In this document: piece after piece, positions 45,126 to 54,468 of the stretch
How the letters are laid out: the number at the start of each line of letters is the position of its first letter
Numbering within the stretch: position 1 is the first letter of the stretch
Source of the DNA: Desulfovibrionaceae bacterium
GTDB lineage: Bacteria; Desulfobacterota; Desulfovibrionia; Desulfovibrionales; Desulfovibrionaceae
NCBI GenBank assembly: GCA_029008115.1
Contig: JAQXJC010000020.1
Coordinates: forward strand, 20,778 to 84,777
Reading direction: 5' to 3'
Length of the DNA stretch: 64,000 nt
The notes under the pieces: model-generated
The model's input: only the letters and a program-made list of their open reading frames with translations
Database searches by the model: none
What the model was told of the DNA's origin: nothing
Translations under genes and position numbers: made by a program

Positions 45126-47369
45126 CTAACGGTAGTACAGGTTGCGGCCGCCCATGGTGAGCAGCGCCTGCTTGAGGTTGGCACGGATCTGGCGGCGGTC
45201 CCAGATGCCCTGGATATGGCCGCGGGACAGGGCCCGGTAGGAGCGGTGATACTTGGGCGGGATGTCCATGCCCGTGGTCTCCTTGATGACGCCGGGGCCG
45301 GCAAAGCCGATGTTGGAGGAGCGCACCGCGAACTGGTAGGGAGCGCAACCCAGGAAGCTGGCCACGGGACCGGCGAAGGAGTTGGTATCGTACAGCACCA
45401 GGTACAGGCCGCCGGACTCGATGTAGCGGCGCACGGCCACGGTGCAGCGGGGCATCTGGATGACGCCGTGGGTGCCTTCCTGGATGCGGATGCCGGCGGT
45501 GCCGTGCACATAGGCCAGGAAGGGATAGCGCTTCTTGGCGGCGCGGGCGGCGGCCTCCACGAACTTGTAGCCTTCGGCCGCGCCGAAGGAACCGCCGCGG
45601 AAGGTGCCCATGAGCATGGCCACCACCAGCTTGGTGCCGTCGATGCGGGCCTCGAAGGTCATGCAGCCGCTGCGGCAGCCGGTCTTTTCCTGGGCGGCCT
45701 TGATGCGTTCCTCGAAGTTGGGGAAGTTCAGCGGGTTGCCGGCTTCGATCTCGCGGTTGAACTCAAAGACCGAGCCCTTGTCGAAGACGTTCTGCACGTA
45801 CCATTCGGGCTCCATGGGGAAGTGGTAGCCGCAATGGCTGCACACGCCCGCGAACTCGGCGAACAGATCGGGGCCCCAGAGGTCGAGGCAGCCGTACGAG
45901 GCGCTGTTGGGGCAGGTGATGGTACGGTCGACCTTGTAGCGCGGCGACAGGTAGTTCCACTTGCTCACGCGGTTGTCGTCCACCCAGTTGGAAAGGGTGG
46001 TCAGTTCCTTGGCCGTGGCCTTCTTTTCCGCCGGGCTGGCGATGCGCTTCCAGGGGCTGAAGAGGCGGCCCTTGAACACATCCCATTCGCTGCTCAGCTC
46101 TTCCATGATGTTGTGCAGCTTGCGCTGGTGACGGCGCACGAAGTCGTACTTGAAGTGCATCCAGGGCTTGGTCACCCAGTCGCGCAGGGCGGCGGCGTTC
46201 TTGGCCAGGAAGGGACGGTTGTCGATGGCGGCCGCGCGGGAGAGGCGCAGGAACTTCTGCTGGCGGCGTTCGCGCATGCGGTTCTTGGCCGCGCCGGACA
46301 TGCCCCAGCGCACATACATCTCGTCCAGGTTGGCTTCGGGGTTGCGCAGGCGCGCCAGGGCCAGGCCGCGGACCATGGGCGGCTTGGTGTTGGTGATGAC
46401 CACCTCGTCGGTGGCGCGCAGCACTTCCTGCCGCAGGGAGCGGAAGAAGTCGAAGTGGTGCGGGCGGGCGCCCAGGGCGGGTTCCTGCACCACGCTGTCG
46501 ATGTAGCCGAAGGAGAGGTTGTCCTGCGCGGTGATGTGCAGGTTCTGGGCGCAATGCTCGATGAGCTCGGGCGCGGCGCGCTGGCCGGCCTTGAGGCGAC
46601 CTTCGATGGCGGCCCCGCCTTCGGGCGAGATGACCGAGTAGTAGCCGTGGGAGAGCATGAGGCGCTTGTCGGCCAGGCCGATGGCCTCGGCGCCGCCGGA
46701 ACCGCCCTCGGAGATGATGGAGATGACGGGCACGCGCAGACCGGCCATGGTGTAGATGTTGCGGGCGATCTGCTGGGCCGCGCCGGGGTAGTCCTCGATG
46801 GGGTAGGAACCGGGCGTGAAGATGTAGCAGTGGATGGGGATGCCTTCGGTCTCGGCCACGCGCATGTACTGCAGGGCCTTGGCATTGCCCCAGGGCTTCA
46901 CGGAGCCGCCGTTGCGGAACTCGGCGCCGTGGCCCTTTTCCTGGCCGATGACCATGACGGACTGGGTGTGCATCTTCTTGCCGCGGCGGCGGGTGATGAC
47001 CGCACGGGCGATGAGCATGCTGGGGTCGAGGCTGTGCTCGTCCTGGCCGCCCACTTCGGTGAAGTTGTCGTAGACGTTCTCCAGGATGTCACGCAGGCAG
47101 ATGCGCTGGGGATGGCGCACGATGCGCACGCGGTCCATGGGCGTGATGAGCTTTTCCAGGCGTTTTTCCACAAAGACGAAAAGGTCTTCCAGGGAAACGA
47201 TCTCGGTATGGGGATCCTCGACCTCGCCGTTGCGCACACGATTGGTGAACTCGGTCAGCTTCTCGTCCAGCAGGCGGATGCTGTCCTCGTGCTTGCCGGC
47301 GAAGATGTCGCGCGTATACGAGAGCCTGTCGTTCAGGCTTTGGATGCGTTTTTCGATAGTGTTGTCCAT
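45126..47369 (-). CDS. Acetyl-CoA carboxylase carboxyltransferase, AccA-AccD-type fusion
   Basis: 747 aa. The N-terminal ~380 residues resemble the alpha subunit: TIEKRIQSLNDRLSYTRDIF, GSYPIEDYPGAAQQIARNIY, SEGGSGGAEAIGLADKRLML and SVISPEGGAAI. The C-terminal half is beta-like with a cysteine cluster (TITCPNSASYGC, VCSHCGYHF), irregular compared with the usual CxxC-x15-CxxC, and FRGGSFGAAEGYKFVEAA, HGTAGIRIQEGTHGVIQMP. It should move CO2 from carboxybiotin to acetyl-CoA (or another acyl-CoA). The biotin carboxylase gene precedes it. Codons are almost all C- or G-ending. Confidence 0.85.
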   Translation of the reverse strand: MDNTIEKRIQSLNDRLSYTRDIFAGKHEDSIRLLDEKLTEFTNRVRNGEVEDPHTEIVSLEDLFVFVEKRLEKLITPMDRVRIVRHPQRICLRDILENVYDNFTEVGGQDEHSLDPSMLIARAVITRRRGKKMHTQSVMVIGQEKGHGAEFRNGGSVKPWGNAKALQYMRVAETEGIPIHCYIFTPGSYPIEDYPGAAQQIARNIYTMAGLRVPVISIISEGGSGGAEAIGLADKRLMLSHGYYSVISPEGGAAIEGRLKAGQRAAPELIEHCAQNLHITAQDNLSFGYIDSVVQEPALGARPHHFDFFRSLRQEVLRATDEVVITNTKPPMVRGLALARLRNPEANLDEMYVRWGMSGAAKNRMRERRQQKFLRLSRAAAIDNRPFLAKNAAALRDWVTKPWMHFKYDFVRRHQRKLHNIMEELSSEWDVFKGRLFSPWKRIASPAEKKATAKELTTLSNWVDDNRVSKWNYLSPRYKVDRTITCPNSASYGCLDLWGPDLFAEFAGVCSHCGYHFPMEPEWYVQNVFDKGSVFEFNREIEAGNPLNFPNFEERIKAAQEKTGCRSGCMTFEARIDGTKLVVAMLMGTFRGGSFGAAEGYKFVEAAARAAKKRYPFLAYVHGTAGIRIQEGTHGVIQMPRCTVAVRRYIESGGLYLVLYDTNSFAGPVASFLGCAPYQFAVRSSNIGFAGPGVIKETTGMDIPPKYHRSYRALSRGHIQGIWDRRQIRANLKQALLTMGGRNLYYR

Positions 47370-47424
47370 AATCTCTTGCGCCGTTTGACGTTGATGGAAG
47401 GGGACCGCCGGGGCGGCCCGTCAG

Positions 47425-48879
47425 CTAGAAGCGCAGGGTGCGGGCGGTGTTGGCCCGCAGGAAGTCCACGTTGGACTTGAGCGCTTCACCGGCGTTGTTC
47501 CGGCCTTCCAGGTGCAGGTTGTCCAGGAAGGAGACGCCGCGTTCCCGGGCCTCGGCCAGATCCTTGCCCCAGATGATGGCCAGGGCCAGGTTGGGGTCGA
47601 ATTCGGTGGGGATCTCGTAAGGCGTGTCGGTGGGCACGTGGGTCAGCATGGTGAGCCAGGGCTCTTCCTTCCAGGCAAAGCGCTCGATACGGCCCACCCA
47701 GGGGGTGAAGCCGTGCTCGGGGTCTTCGGCGATGAGGCGGTATTCGATGCCCACGCCGTCGAAGGTCACGTCGTCCTGGGTGTAGCCCAGGGGCTCGCCC
47801 AGACCGATGCGGATCTGTTCGGCGATGAGGTCCACGGGGCCTTCGTGGTTGCGGATGCTGGAGATGCGGGCCGAGACGCCGTTCTCCACCTGGATGCGGG
47901 TGTTCACTTCCATGAGGAAGGGCTCGCCCTGGCGGGTGACGATCCATTCCCAGGTGCCCACGTTGTCATAGCCCACCTTGCGGGCCATGGTCAGGGAGTA
48001 GTGGACGATGTCCTGCAGCACCTTGGCGGCATCGAAGCTGTAGTCCATCTGGGCGGGCACGAAGCCGGGGGCCACTTCCACGCGCTTCTGCAGGCCGGTG
48101 GACTGGATGGAGCAGTTGCGGGTGCCGAAGTGCACGGGGTTCTTGCCGCTGCGGTCGGACACGATCTGGACTTCCAGGTGGTTGAAGTCCGTGATGCGCT
48201 GTTCGATGAGCACGCCCTCGTCCTTGAACTGGCGCAGGGCGTAGTTGCGGATGCGGCGGTACACGGAGCGGAAGTTGTCGATGTCGTACACTTCCTCAAT
48301 GCCCATGCCCCCGCCGCCGGCAGAAGCCTTCACCAGCACCAGCGGGCGGGCAATGCCCTGCTGCGCCTGAAACTCAAACACGCTGCGGGCAATGCGTTCG
48401 GCTTCCATCTCGTCATAGATGGGCCTGTCGGAACCGGGTACGGTGGGCACGTTCAGGCTGCGGGCAAGGCGCTTGGTGTTGATCTTGTCGCCCAGCTCCC
48501 GGATAATCTTCCACGACGGGCCGATGAAAATCAGCCTGCGGTCGCGCTTGCACACGCGGCGGGCAAAGCGGAAGTCCTCCGCGAAAAAGCCGTATCCGGG
48601 ATGCACCGCCGTGCATTCGGCATCGTCGGCCACAGCCATGAGCTCGTTGGCGTCATGGTAGGAGGACACGCGATACAGGCTTTTGTCGCCGCCCTGTTCG
48701 CGGGCAAGGCGCACATGGCCGGAGTCTGCGTCCTCGCGGGTGTAGACTGCCGTGAAGGCCACGCCCAGCGTGCGGCAGGCACGCATGATGCGCATGGCGA
48801 TCTCCCCGCGGTTGGCTACCAGTATCTTATGCCGCGTGATATCCACAGGTTCTTTGTTTTCCACGCCTTGTTTCTCCAT
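47425..48879 (-). CDS. accC: Biotin carboxylase subunit
   Basis: 484 aa ATP-grasp enzyme. It begins HKILVANRGEIAMRIMRACR, followed by AVHPGYGFFAEDFRFA, VKASAGGGGMGIEEV (glycine-rich ATP loop), FGTRNCSIQSTGLQKRVEVAP (biotin carboxylase signature) and FLMEVNTRIQVE. It carboxylates a biotin carrier for the following transferase. The ATG at 48879 has a poor Shine-Dalgarno; a GTG 15 bases in has GGAG at a better distance. Codon choice changes abruptly near 48.3 kb inside this gene. Candidate promoter about 80 bases upstream. Confidence 0.92.
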   Translation of the reverse strand: MEKQGVENKEPVDITRHKILVANRGEIAMRIMRACRTLGVAFTAVYTREDADSGHVRLAREQGGDKSLYRVSSYHDANELMAVADDAECTAVHPGYGFFAEDFRFARRVCKRDRRLIFIGPSWKIIRELGDKINTKRLARSLNVPTVPGSDRPIYDEMEAERIARSVFEFQAQQGIARPLVLVKASAGGGGMGIEEVYDIDNFRSVYRRIRNYALRQFKDEGVLIEQRITDFNHLEVQIVSDRSGKNPVHFGTRNCSIQSTGLQKRVEVAPGFVPAQMDYSFDAAKVLQDIVHYSLTMARKVGYDNVGTWEWIVTRQGEPFLMEVNTRIQVENGVSARISSIRNHEGPVDLIAEQIRIGLGEPLGYTQDDVTFDGVGIEYRLIAEDPEHGFTPWVGRIERFAWKEEPWLTMLTHVPTDTPYEIPTEFDPNLALAIIWGKDLAEARERGVSFLDNLHLEGRNNAGEALKSNVDFLRANTARTLRF

Positions 48880-48949
48880 AGCTTCGCACGGCGCGCCCGC
48901 CGGGCGGTTCCGCACCCCGGTGACAGCCGGGGCGGCCTGTCCGCGCAAA

Positions 48950-48977
48950 GTATTACTGTATTTTTTTATATTATCAC
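48950..48977 (-). promoter_or_regulatory. Candidate accC promoter
   Basis: Minus strand GTGATA (48972-48977), 16-base AT-rich spacer, TAATAC (48950-48955). The divergent gap 48880-49183 holds no gene; a small ACGGC/GCCGT hairpin lies just before the downstream nucleoside phosphorylase ribosome binding site. Confidence 0.4.
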
Positions 48978-49183
48978 TTATCCTGCACGCGCAGCGCTCC
49001 ATGCTATACGGGTTTCACGCCCGCGTGGCAAGCCTTTTTCCGCCGCAAGCCTTGCGGAACGGAGGGCGGCTGCGCTAGATTCTCCGCAGGGGCGCACGGC
49101 CGCCAAAAGCGACCCGCGGCGCCACAGACAGCATGATCCGCCTGCAAAAAACATGACGGCCTGAAGCCGTGAGGAACACTTTT

Positions 49184-50005
49184 ATGCAAAATCCACAGGA
49201 TGTCCAGCGGCACGTGGACGCCCTGCGGGAGCTGTGCCCGCAGGCCGCCCCGCGTATGGCCCTGGTGCTGGGTACCGGGCTGGGAACCCTTGCCGATGCC
49301 ATGGAAGATGCCGTGCGCATTCCGTATGCCAGCCTGCCCGGCTTTCCCCGCTCCACCACGGATTCCCATGCCGGATGCTTCCTGCTGGGCAGCCTCTCCG
49401 GCGTGCCGGTCATCTGCCAGCAGGGACGCTGCCACCTGTATGAAGGCTACAGCCCGCGCGATGTCTGCGCCGGCGTGCGCGTCATGCGCGGGCTGGGCGC
49501 GGCGGGGCTGATCATCACCAATGCCGCCGGGGCCCTGAACCCCCGCTTTGACGCGGGCGATCTCATGCTCGTCACTGATCATATCAACGCCACGGGCCGA
49601 TCCCCGCTGACCGGGCGCAACTGCGAGGCATGGGGGCCGCGCTTCCCCGACATGAGCGCGCCCTACGACGCTGACTTCCAGCGGCTTGCCCTGCGCAAGG
49701 CGGCGGAGCTGGGCATCCGCCTGGAGCGCGGCGTCTATCTCTGCACGCCCGGCCCCCAGCTGGAAACACCGGCGGAGACGCGCTTCTATCGCGCCGCCGG
49801 GGCCGATGCCGTGGGCATGTCCACCGTGCTGGAGGTCATCGCCGCGCGGCACATGGGCATGCGCGTGCTGGGCCTTTCCTGCCTGACCAACAAGAATCTC
49901 CCCGACTGCATGGCGGAAGCGACGCTGGAGGACATCATCGCCAGCGCAAACAGCGCAGCCGATGCGCTCGGCCGGCTCATCCGCGCCGTCCTGCCGGACA
50001 TGTAG
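49184..50005 (+). CDS. Purine nucleoside phosphorylase
   Basis: 273 aa, trimeric PNP/MTAP family. LVLGTGLGTLADAM is the phosphate-binding N-terminus, QGRCHLYEGYSPRDV the substrate loop, ITNAAGALNPRFDAGDLMLVTDHIN and TPGPQLETPAETRFYRAAGADAVGMST the base and ribose sites. It splits inosine and guanosine for salvage. The ATG has GAGGA 8 nt upstream; an in-frame GTG five codons earlier overlaps that site and is less likely. Confidence 0.93.
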   Translation: MQNPQDVQRHVDALRELCPQAAPRMALVLGTGLGTLADAMEDAVRIPYASLPGFPRSTTDSHAGCFLLGSLSGVPVICQQGRCHLYEGYSPRDVCAGVRVMRGLGAAGLIITNAAGALNPRFDAGDLMLVTDHINATGRSPLTGRNCEAWGPRFPDMSAPYDADFQRLALRKAAELGIRLERGVYLCTPGPQLETPAETRFYRAAGADAVGMSTVLEVIAARHMGMRVLGLSCLTNKNLPDCMAEATLEDIIASANSAADALGRLIRAVLPDM

Positions 50006-50123
50006 GCGCGGGAGGAGGACGGGCCGGCTCTCGACAAGCACAGGAAAAAGCTGTACCCTGCTTCCCTCCAAATTTTCCGGGAAACATCACCACACCTCAA
50101 CATCTAGACGGAAGTCACCACCA

Positions 50124-51950
50124 ATGCAGAACGAACACCTACGCAACGTGGCCATCATCGCGCACGTTGACCACGGCAAAACCACCCTTGTCGACGCCCT
50201 TTTCAAACAGAGCGGCACCTTCCGCGCCGACCAGCAGGTCGACGATCGCATCATGGACAGCATGGACCTGGAGCGTGAACGCGGCATCACCATTGCTGCG
50301 AAAAACTGCTCCGTCACCTGGAAGGGCGTAAAGATCAATATCATCGACACCCCCGGGCACGCCGACTTCGGCGGCGAGGTGGAGCGCTCCCTCTCCATGG
50401 CCACAGGCGCCATCCTGCTGGTGGACTCCTCCGAAGGCCCCCTGCCGCAAACCCGCTTCGTGCTGCGCAAGGCGCTGGCCGCCGGCCTGCCCATCATCGT
50501 GGTGGTCAATAAAATCGACCGCAAGGACGCCCGCCCCGCCGAGGTCCTCGACGAAGTCTACGATCTCTTCATCGACCTTGAGGCCAATGACGAGCAGCTG
50601 GAATTTCCCGTGCTCTACGCCATCGGGCGCGAAGGCGTGGCCATGAATGATCTGGACGGCGAGCGCAAGGACCTCTCTCCGCTCTTCGACGCCATTCTGG
50701 AGCACATCCCCGGCCCGGTCTATGATCCCGAAGAGCCCTTCCAGATGCTGGTGGCCGACCTGGACTATTCCGACTATCTGGGCCGTCTGGCCGTGGGCCG
50801 CATCATGCACGGCCGCGTGCAGTCCAAGGATACGCTGGCCTGCATCGGAGAATCCGGCCAGCCGGAGACCCTGCGCGTCACCAAGCTTCAGGTGTACAGG
50901 GGCCTTCAGCTGGCTGAAGTGAGCGAAGCCGAACCGGGCGACGTGGTGGTGCTGGCAGGCATCGAGGACGTGACCATTGGCGACACCATCTGCACCAAGG
51001 ATAATCCCCGCGCGCTGCCCCGCATCACGGTGGACGATCCCACCGTTGCCATGCGCTTCGGCATCAATACCTCCCCCCTGGCCGGCCGCGAGGGCAAGCT
51101 GGTGCAGAGCCGCGTGATCTGGGATCGCCTCCAGAAGGAATGCCTGCGCAACGTGGCCATCCGCGTGGAACGCACCGAAGACAACGACGCCTTCCTCGTG
51201 AAGGGACGCGGCGAATTCCAGATGGCCATTCTCATCGAAACCATGCGCCGCGAGGGCTTCGAGCTTTCCGTGGGCCGGCCTGAAGTCATCATGAAGAAGG
51301 ACGCGGACGGCAAGCTGCTTGAGCCCATCGAGCATCTGTACGTGGACTGCGACGAAGGCTTCATGGGCGTGGTGACGGACAAGATCAACCAGCGCAAGGG
51401 GCGCATGATCAACTGCACCAATCACGGCACGGGCCGCGTGCGTCTGGAGTACTCCGTGCCTTCGCGCGGGCTCATCGGCTACCGCGATGAATTTCTTACG
51501 GATACCAAGGGCACGGGCCTGCTGAACTCCTATCTGGAAGGCTACGAAGAATACCGCGGCGACTTCCCCAGCCGCTACACCGGCTCCATCGTGGCCGACC
51601 GCTCCGGCGTGGGTGTGGCCTACGGCCTCTTCAACCTCGAACCGCGCGGCCGGCTCTTCATCACTGCCGGCGATCCCGTCTATGAAGGCATGATCGTGGG
51701 TGAGCACAACCGCGAAAATGACATCGACGTGAACCCGGCCAAGGAAAAGAAGCTCACCAACATGCGTGCCGCCGGCAAGGATGAAGCCTGCACTCTGACG
51801 CCCATCAAGCGTCTGACGCTGGAACAGGCGCTGAACTTTGTGCGCGAGGACGAGCTGGTGGAAGTCACGCCGCAGTCCATCCGCATGCGCAAGGCCGTGC
51901 TGTCCGCGCAGGAGCGCTACCGCATCGCCGGCCTGAAGAAAAAGGCCTAG
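50124..51950 (+). CDS. typA: Translational GTPase TypA/BipA
   Basis: 608 aa, standard length. G1 [10 protein letters not shown], switch region [14 protein letters not shown]3 [16 protein letters not shown] and G4 [11 protein letters not shown] are complete. The domain order (G, II, III, V and the TypA-specific C-terminal part with [27 protein letters not shown]) is intact. It assists 50S assembly and growth at low temperature or stress. Start fixed by [12 protein letters not shown] at residues 8-19; GGAAG lies about 10 nt upstream. Confidence 0.97.
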   Translation: MQNEHLRNVAIIAHVDHGKTTLVDALFKQSGTFRADQQVDDRIMDSMDLERERGITIAAKNCSVTWKGVKINIIDTPGHADFGGEVERSLSMATGAILLVDSSEGPLPQTRFVLRKALAAGLPIIVVVNKIDRKDARPAEVLDEVYDLFIDLEANDEQLEFPVLYAIGREGVAMNDLDGERKDLSPLFDAILEHIPGPVYDPEEPFQMLVADLDYSDYLGRLAVGRIMHGRVQSKDTLACIGESGQPETLRVTKLQVYRGLQLAEVSEAEPGDVVVLAGIEDVTIGDTICTKDNPRALPRITVDDPTVAMRFGINTSPLAGREGKLVQSRVIWDRLQKECLRNVAIRVERTEDNDAFLVKGRGEFQMAILIETMRREGFELSVGRPEVIMKKDADGKLLEPIEHLYVDCDEGFMGVVTDKINQRKGRMINCTNHGTGRVRLEYSVPSRGLIGYRDEFLTDTKGTGLLNSYLEGYEEYRGDFPSRYTGSIVADRSGVGVAYGLFNLEPRGRLFITAGDPVYEGMIVGEHNRENDIDVNPAKEKKLTNMRAAGKDEACTLTPIKRLTLEQALNFVREDELVEVTPQSIRMRKAVLSAQERYRIAGLKKKA

Positions 51951-52197
51951 CGCCGCGCTGGCGGGGCATTCCGGGGCGGGGGCATGGCCTCCGCCCTTTT
52001 TCTGTCCGCGCAAGGCCCTTCACTGCGCCCCGCCCCCTCCGCACGCCTTTGCCGCACCGCCCTCCCGCCGGCTTTCCGGCGCTCGTGTTCCGCCTGCGCT
52101 CTTCCGCAATGCAGGCGGATTTTTTTCACAAAAACGTGCAAAATGAGCACAACTTTGTCGTTTTTATAAAATTTCCCCTGAAAAGCGTGCCCGCGGC

Positions 52198-52322
52198 TTT
52201 ACCCATCCTCTCTTTTCTGCTATGGCTGTTCCCAGTGGTGACGTTTTCCTCTCTTCCCAAGCGCACGTGTGCGCTCAAGGCTTATGCTTTTCATCCTTCC
52301 GGAGCATAAGCCTTGTTTTTTT
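52198..52322 (+). ncRNA. Candidate small RNA with promoter between typA and htpG
   Basis: A TTTACC (52198-52203), 17-base spacer, TATGGC (52221-52226) promoter-like pair precedes about 90 bases ending in a very strong intrinsic terminator. The predicted transcript (about 52233-52322) contains a GCGCA/TGCGC hairpin, then the terminator stem. It could equally be the distal 3' UTR of typA. The rest of the 487-base gap (51951-52437) has an AT-rich patch at 52125-52185 with a nested AAAAACG/CGTTTTT inverted repeat. Confidence 0.3.
52276..52322 (+). terminator. Strong intrinsic terminator
   Basis: Perfect 13-bp stem (52276-52288 with 52303-52315), 14-nt loop and T7. It lies 325 bases after typA and 115 before htpG. 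Confidence 0.9.
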
Positions 52323-52349
52323 CTGTCCGCCGCCCGCGCCTTCCGCCCC

Positions 52350-52377
52350 TTGACTCCGCCGCCGCACGCTTTATGTA
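52350..52377 (+). promoter_or_regulatory. Candidate htpG promoter
   Basis: TTGACT (52350-52355), 16-base spacer, TATGTA (52372-52377). The -10 is a weak match. No CIRCE element is visible. Confidence 0.35.
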
Positions 52378-52437
52378 CAGCGCAACGCGAACATTCCGGC
52401 GCCCAACGCGCCGACATTCTTTTGAGGAGGACAGCAG

Positions 52438-54357
52438 ATGGCTGACGCCAGCACCCATGAATTCCGCGCCGAGGTGCGCAAAGTTCTGAACATTTTGACA
52501 AACTCGCTGTATACCAACCGCGAAATCTTTCTGCGCGAGCTCATTTCCAATGCCTCGGATGCTCTGGACAAGCTGCGCTTCACCCAGAACAAGGGCGAGC
52601 AGCCCCGCAATCCCGATCTGCCCCTGGAAATCAGCATCAGCATTGACAAGGACAACAAGACCCTGACCATCCGGGATACGGGCATAGGCATGAGCCGCGA
52701 GGAGATGGCCGAAAATCTCGGCACCATCGCCCGCTCCGGTTCCGAACAGTTCCTGAACGAGCTGGCCAGGGAGGGCGCCGGCGCAGACGGCGAAAAGGCC
52801 GATGCCTCCCAGATCATCGGGCGCTTCGGCGTAGGCTTCTATTCGGTCTTCATGGTGGCCTCCAGAGTGGAAGTGACCTCACGTCCGGCCTACGGCGATG
52901 CTCCGGCCGCCACATGGACGTCTGACGGGCTCGGCACCTATGCCCTCAGCGATGCCGGCGACAACGCGCCCGAGCGCGGCACGGTCATCGTGGCCCATCT
53001 GAAGGACGATGCCGCCGAATATCTGGAAAAATACCGCATCGAAAGCGTCATCAAAAAGCACTCCGGCTTCGTGCCCTTCCCTGTGCTGGTGGATGGCGAC
53101 AAGGTCAATACGCAGCCCGCCCTGTGGCGCGAGCCCAAGTTCTCCGTCACCAGGGAGCAGTACGCCGAATTTTACAAGGCCATGACCTACGACTACAAGG
53201 AGCCGCAGGATCAGCTGCATTTTTCCGTGGATGCTCCGGTGCAGTTCAACGCCCTCCTCTTCATCCCGGATACGGAATCCGACATCTACGGCATGGGCCG
53301 CGATCACTGGGGGCTGGACCTCTACGCCCGCCGCGTGCTCATCAACCATGAGAACAAGGACCTGATCCCCGAATACATGGCCTTTCTGAAGGGCGTGGTG
53401 GATACCGAGGACCTGCCCCTGAACATCTCCCGCGAGACGCTTCAGGAAAATGTGGTCATCCGCAAGATACAGCAGACCATTGTCAAGCAGGTGCTGGGTC
53501 ATCTGGAAAAAACCGCCAAGGGCGACCCTGAAGCCTATGCCAGATTCTGGAAGCGGCACGGACGCATCTTCAAGCTCGGCTACAATGACTTTGTCAACCG
53601 CGACCGCGTGGCCGCCCTCCTGCGCTTCAATTCTTCCGAGCATGCCGACGGCGAGGCGCTCACCTCGCTGGAAGACTACATGGCCCGCGGCAAGGAAGGC
53701 CAGAAGACCATCTGGTACGTGGTCGCCCCCAACCGCGAAGCCGCCCGCATGAATCCGCACACCGAGGTCTTCCGCCGCAAGGGGCTGGAAGTGCTCTATC
53801 TGGTGGAGCCTGTGGATGAATTTGTCATGGAAGGTCTCGGCAAGTACAAGGACTGGGAGCTGAAATCCGTGGAAAGCGCCACGGACGAGCAGCTCAGGGA
53901 CTTTGCCGACACTCCCGGGGAAGCTCCGAAGGAAGCCCCCCTCAGCGAGGATGACGCCAGCGCCTTCGACAGGCTGCTGGGCCGCATGCAGGAAATTCTG
54001 GGCGACAAGGTGAAAGAAGTGCGCCTCTCCCACCGTCTGGCGGACAGTCCCGCCTGTCTCGTTTCGCCCGACGGCGTGAGCTCCAGCATGGAAAAATTCA
54101 TGCGCGTCATGCAGAAGGATGAATCCATTCCCGTGAAGGTGCTGGAAGTGAACCGCGAACACGGGCTTATGCGCGCCATGCTGCGCATCTACAAGGCCGA
54201 TCCGCAGGACAGCGTACTTGCTGAAATGACGCAGGGCGTCTTTGACGCCGCGCTGCTGCTGGACGGCTATCTGAAAGACCCGCAGGCGCTGGCGGCCCGC
54301 ACCAACACCCTGCTGGCGCAGGCCGGCGCGTGGTATGCCGAAGTCAAGAAGCTGTAG
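52438..54357 (+). CDS. htpG: Chaperone HtpG (Hsp90)
   Basis: 639 aa. The GHKL nucleotide domain has LRELISNASDALDKLRF, IRDTGIGMSREEMAENLGTIARSG and IGRFGVGFYSVFMVA. The middle domain contains FNALLFIPD and LPLNISRETLQENVVIRKI. The C-terminal dimerisation domain follows (PACLVSPDGVSSSMEKFMR). AGGAGGACAGCAG precedes the ATG. Confidence 0.97.
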   Translation: MADASTHEFRAEVRKVLNILTNSLYTNREIFLRELISNASDALDKLRFTQNKGEQPRNPDLPLEISISIDKDNKTLTIRDTGIGMSREEMAENLGTIARSGSEQFLNELAREGAGADGEKADASQIIGRFGVGFYSVFMVASRVEVTSRPAYGDAPAATWTSDGLGTYALSDAGDNAPERGTVIVAHLKDDAAEYLEKYRIESVIKKHSGFVPFPVLVDGDKVNTQPALWREPKFSVTREQYAEFYKAMTYDYKEPQDQLHFSVDAPVQFNALLFIPDTESDIYGMGRDHWGLDLYARRVLINHENKDLIPEYMAFLKGVVDTEDLPLNISRETLQENVVIRKIQQTIVKQVLGHLEKTAKGDPEAYARFWKRHGRIFKLGYNDFVNRDRVAALLRFNSSEHADGEALTSLEDYMARGKEGQKTIWYVVAPNREAARMNPHTEVFRRKGLEVLYLVEPVDEFVMEGLGKYKDWELKSVESATDEQLRDFADTPGEAPKEAPLSEDDASAFDRLLGRMQEILGDKVKEVRLSHRLADSPACLVSPDGVSSSMEKFMRVMQKDESIPVKVLEVNREHGLMRAMLRIYKADPQDSVLAEMTQGVFDAALLLDGYLKDPQALAARTNTLLAQAGAWYAEVKKL

Positions 54358-54397
54358 TCAGCCGTAATGCGCCTGTGGCGCAGAGACTGTCCATACA

Positions 54398-54430
54398 ACA
54401 GGCCGGGCATGATATTCATGTCCGGCCTGT
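54398..54430. terminator. Long hairpin between converging htpG and EamA genes
   Basis: ACAGGCCGG/CCGGCCTGT 9-bp stem (54398-54406 with 54422-54430) extended by CATGA/TCATG inside, without a T-run. A likely shared 3' end structure. Confidence 0.5.
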
Positions 54431-54468
54431 CTGCATCATGGTGGGGCCTTGCATGCCGGCCCCGGCGG

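Noticed and set aside
43530..47480. A 1316-codon open frame on the + strand opposite the carboxylase and ssb genes
   Set aside because: It is the antisense shadow of genes with extreme G/C-ending codon bias; composition is Gly/His/Gln-rich with no domain, and all four genes below it are clear.
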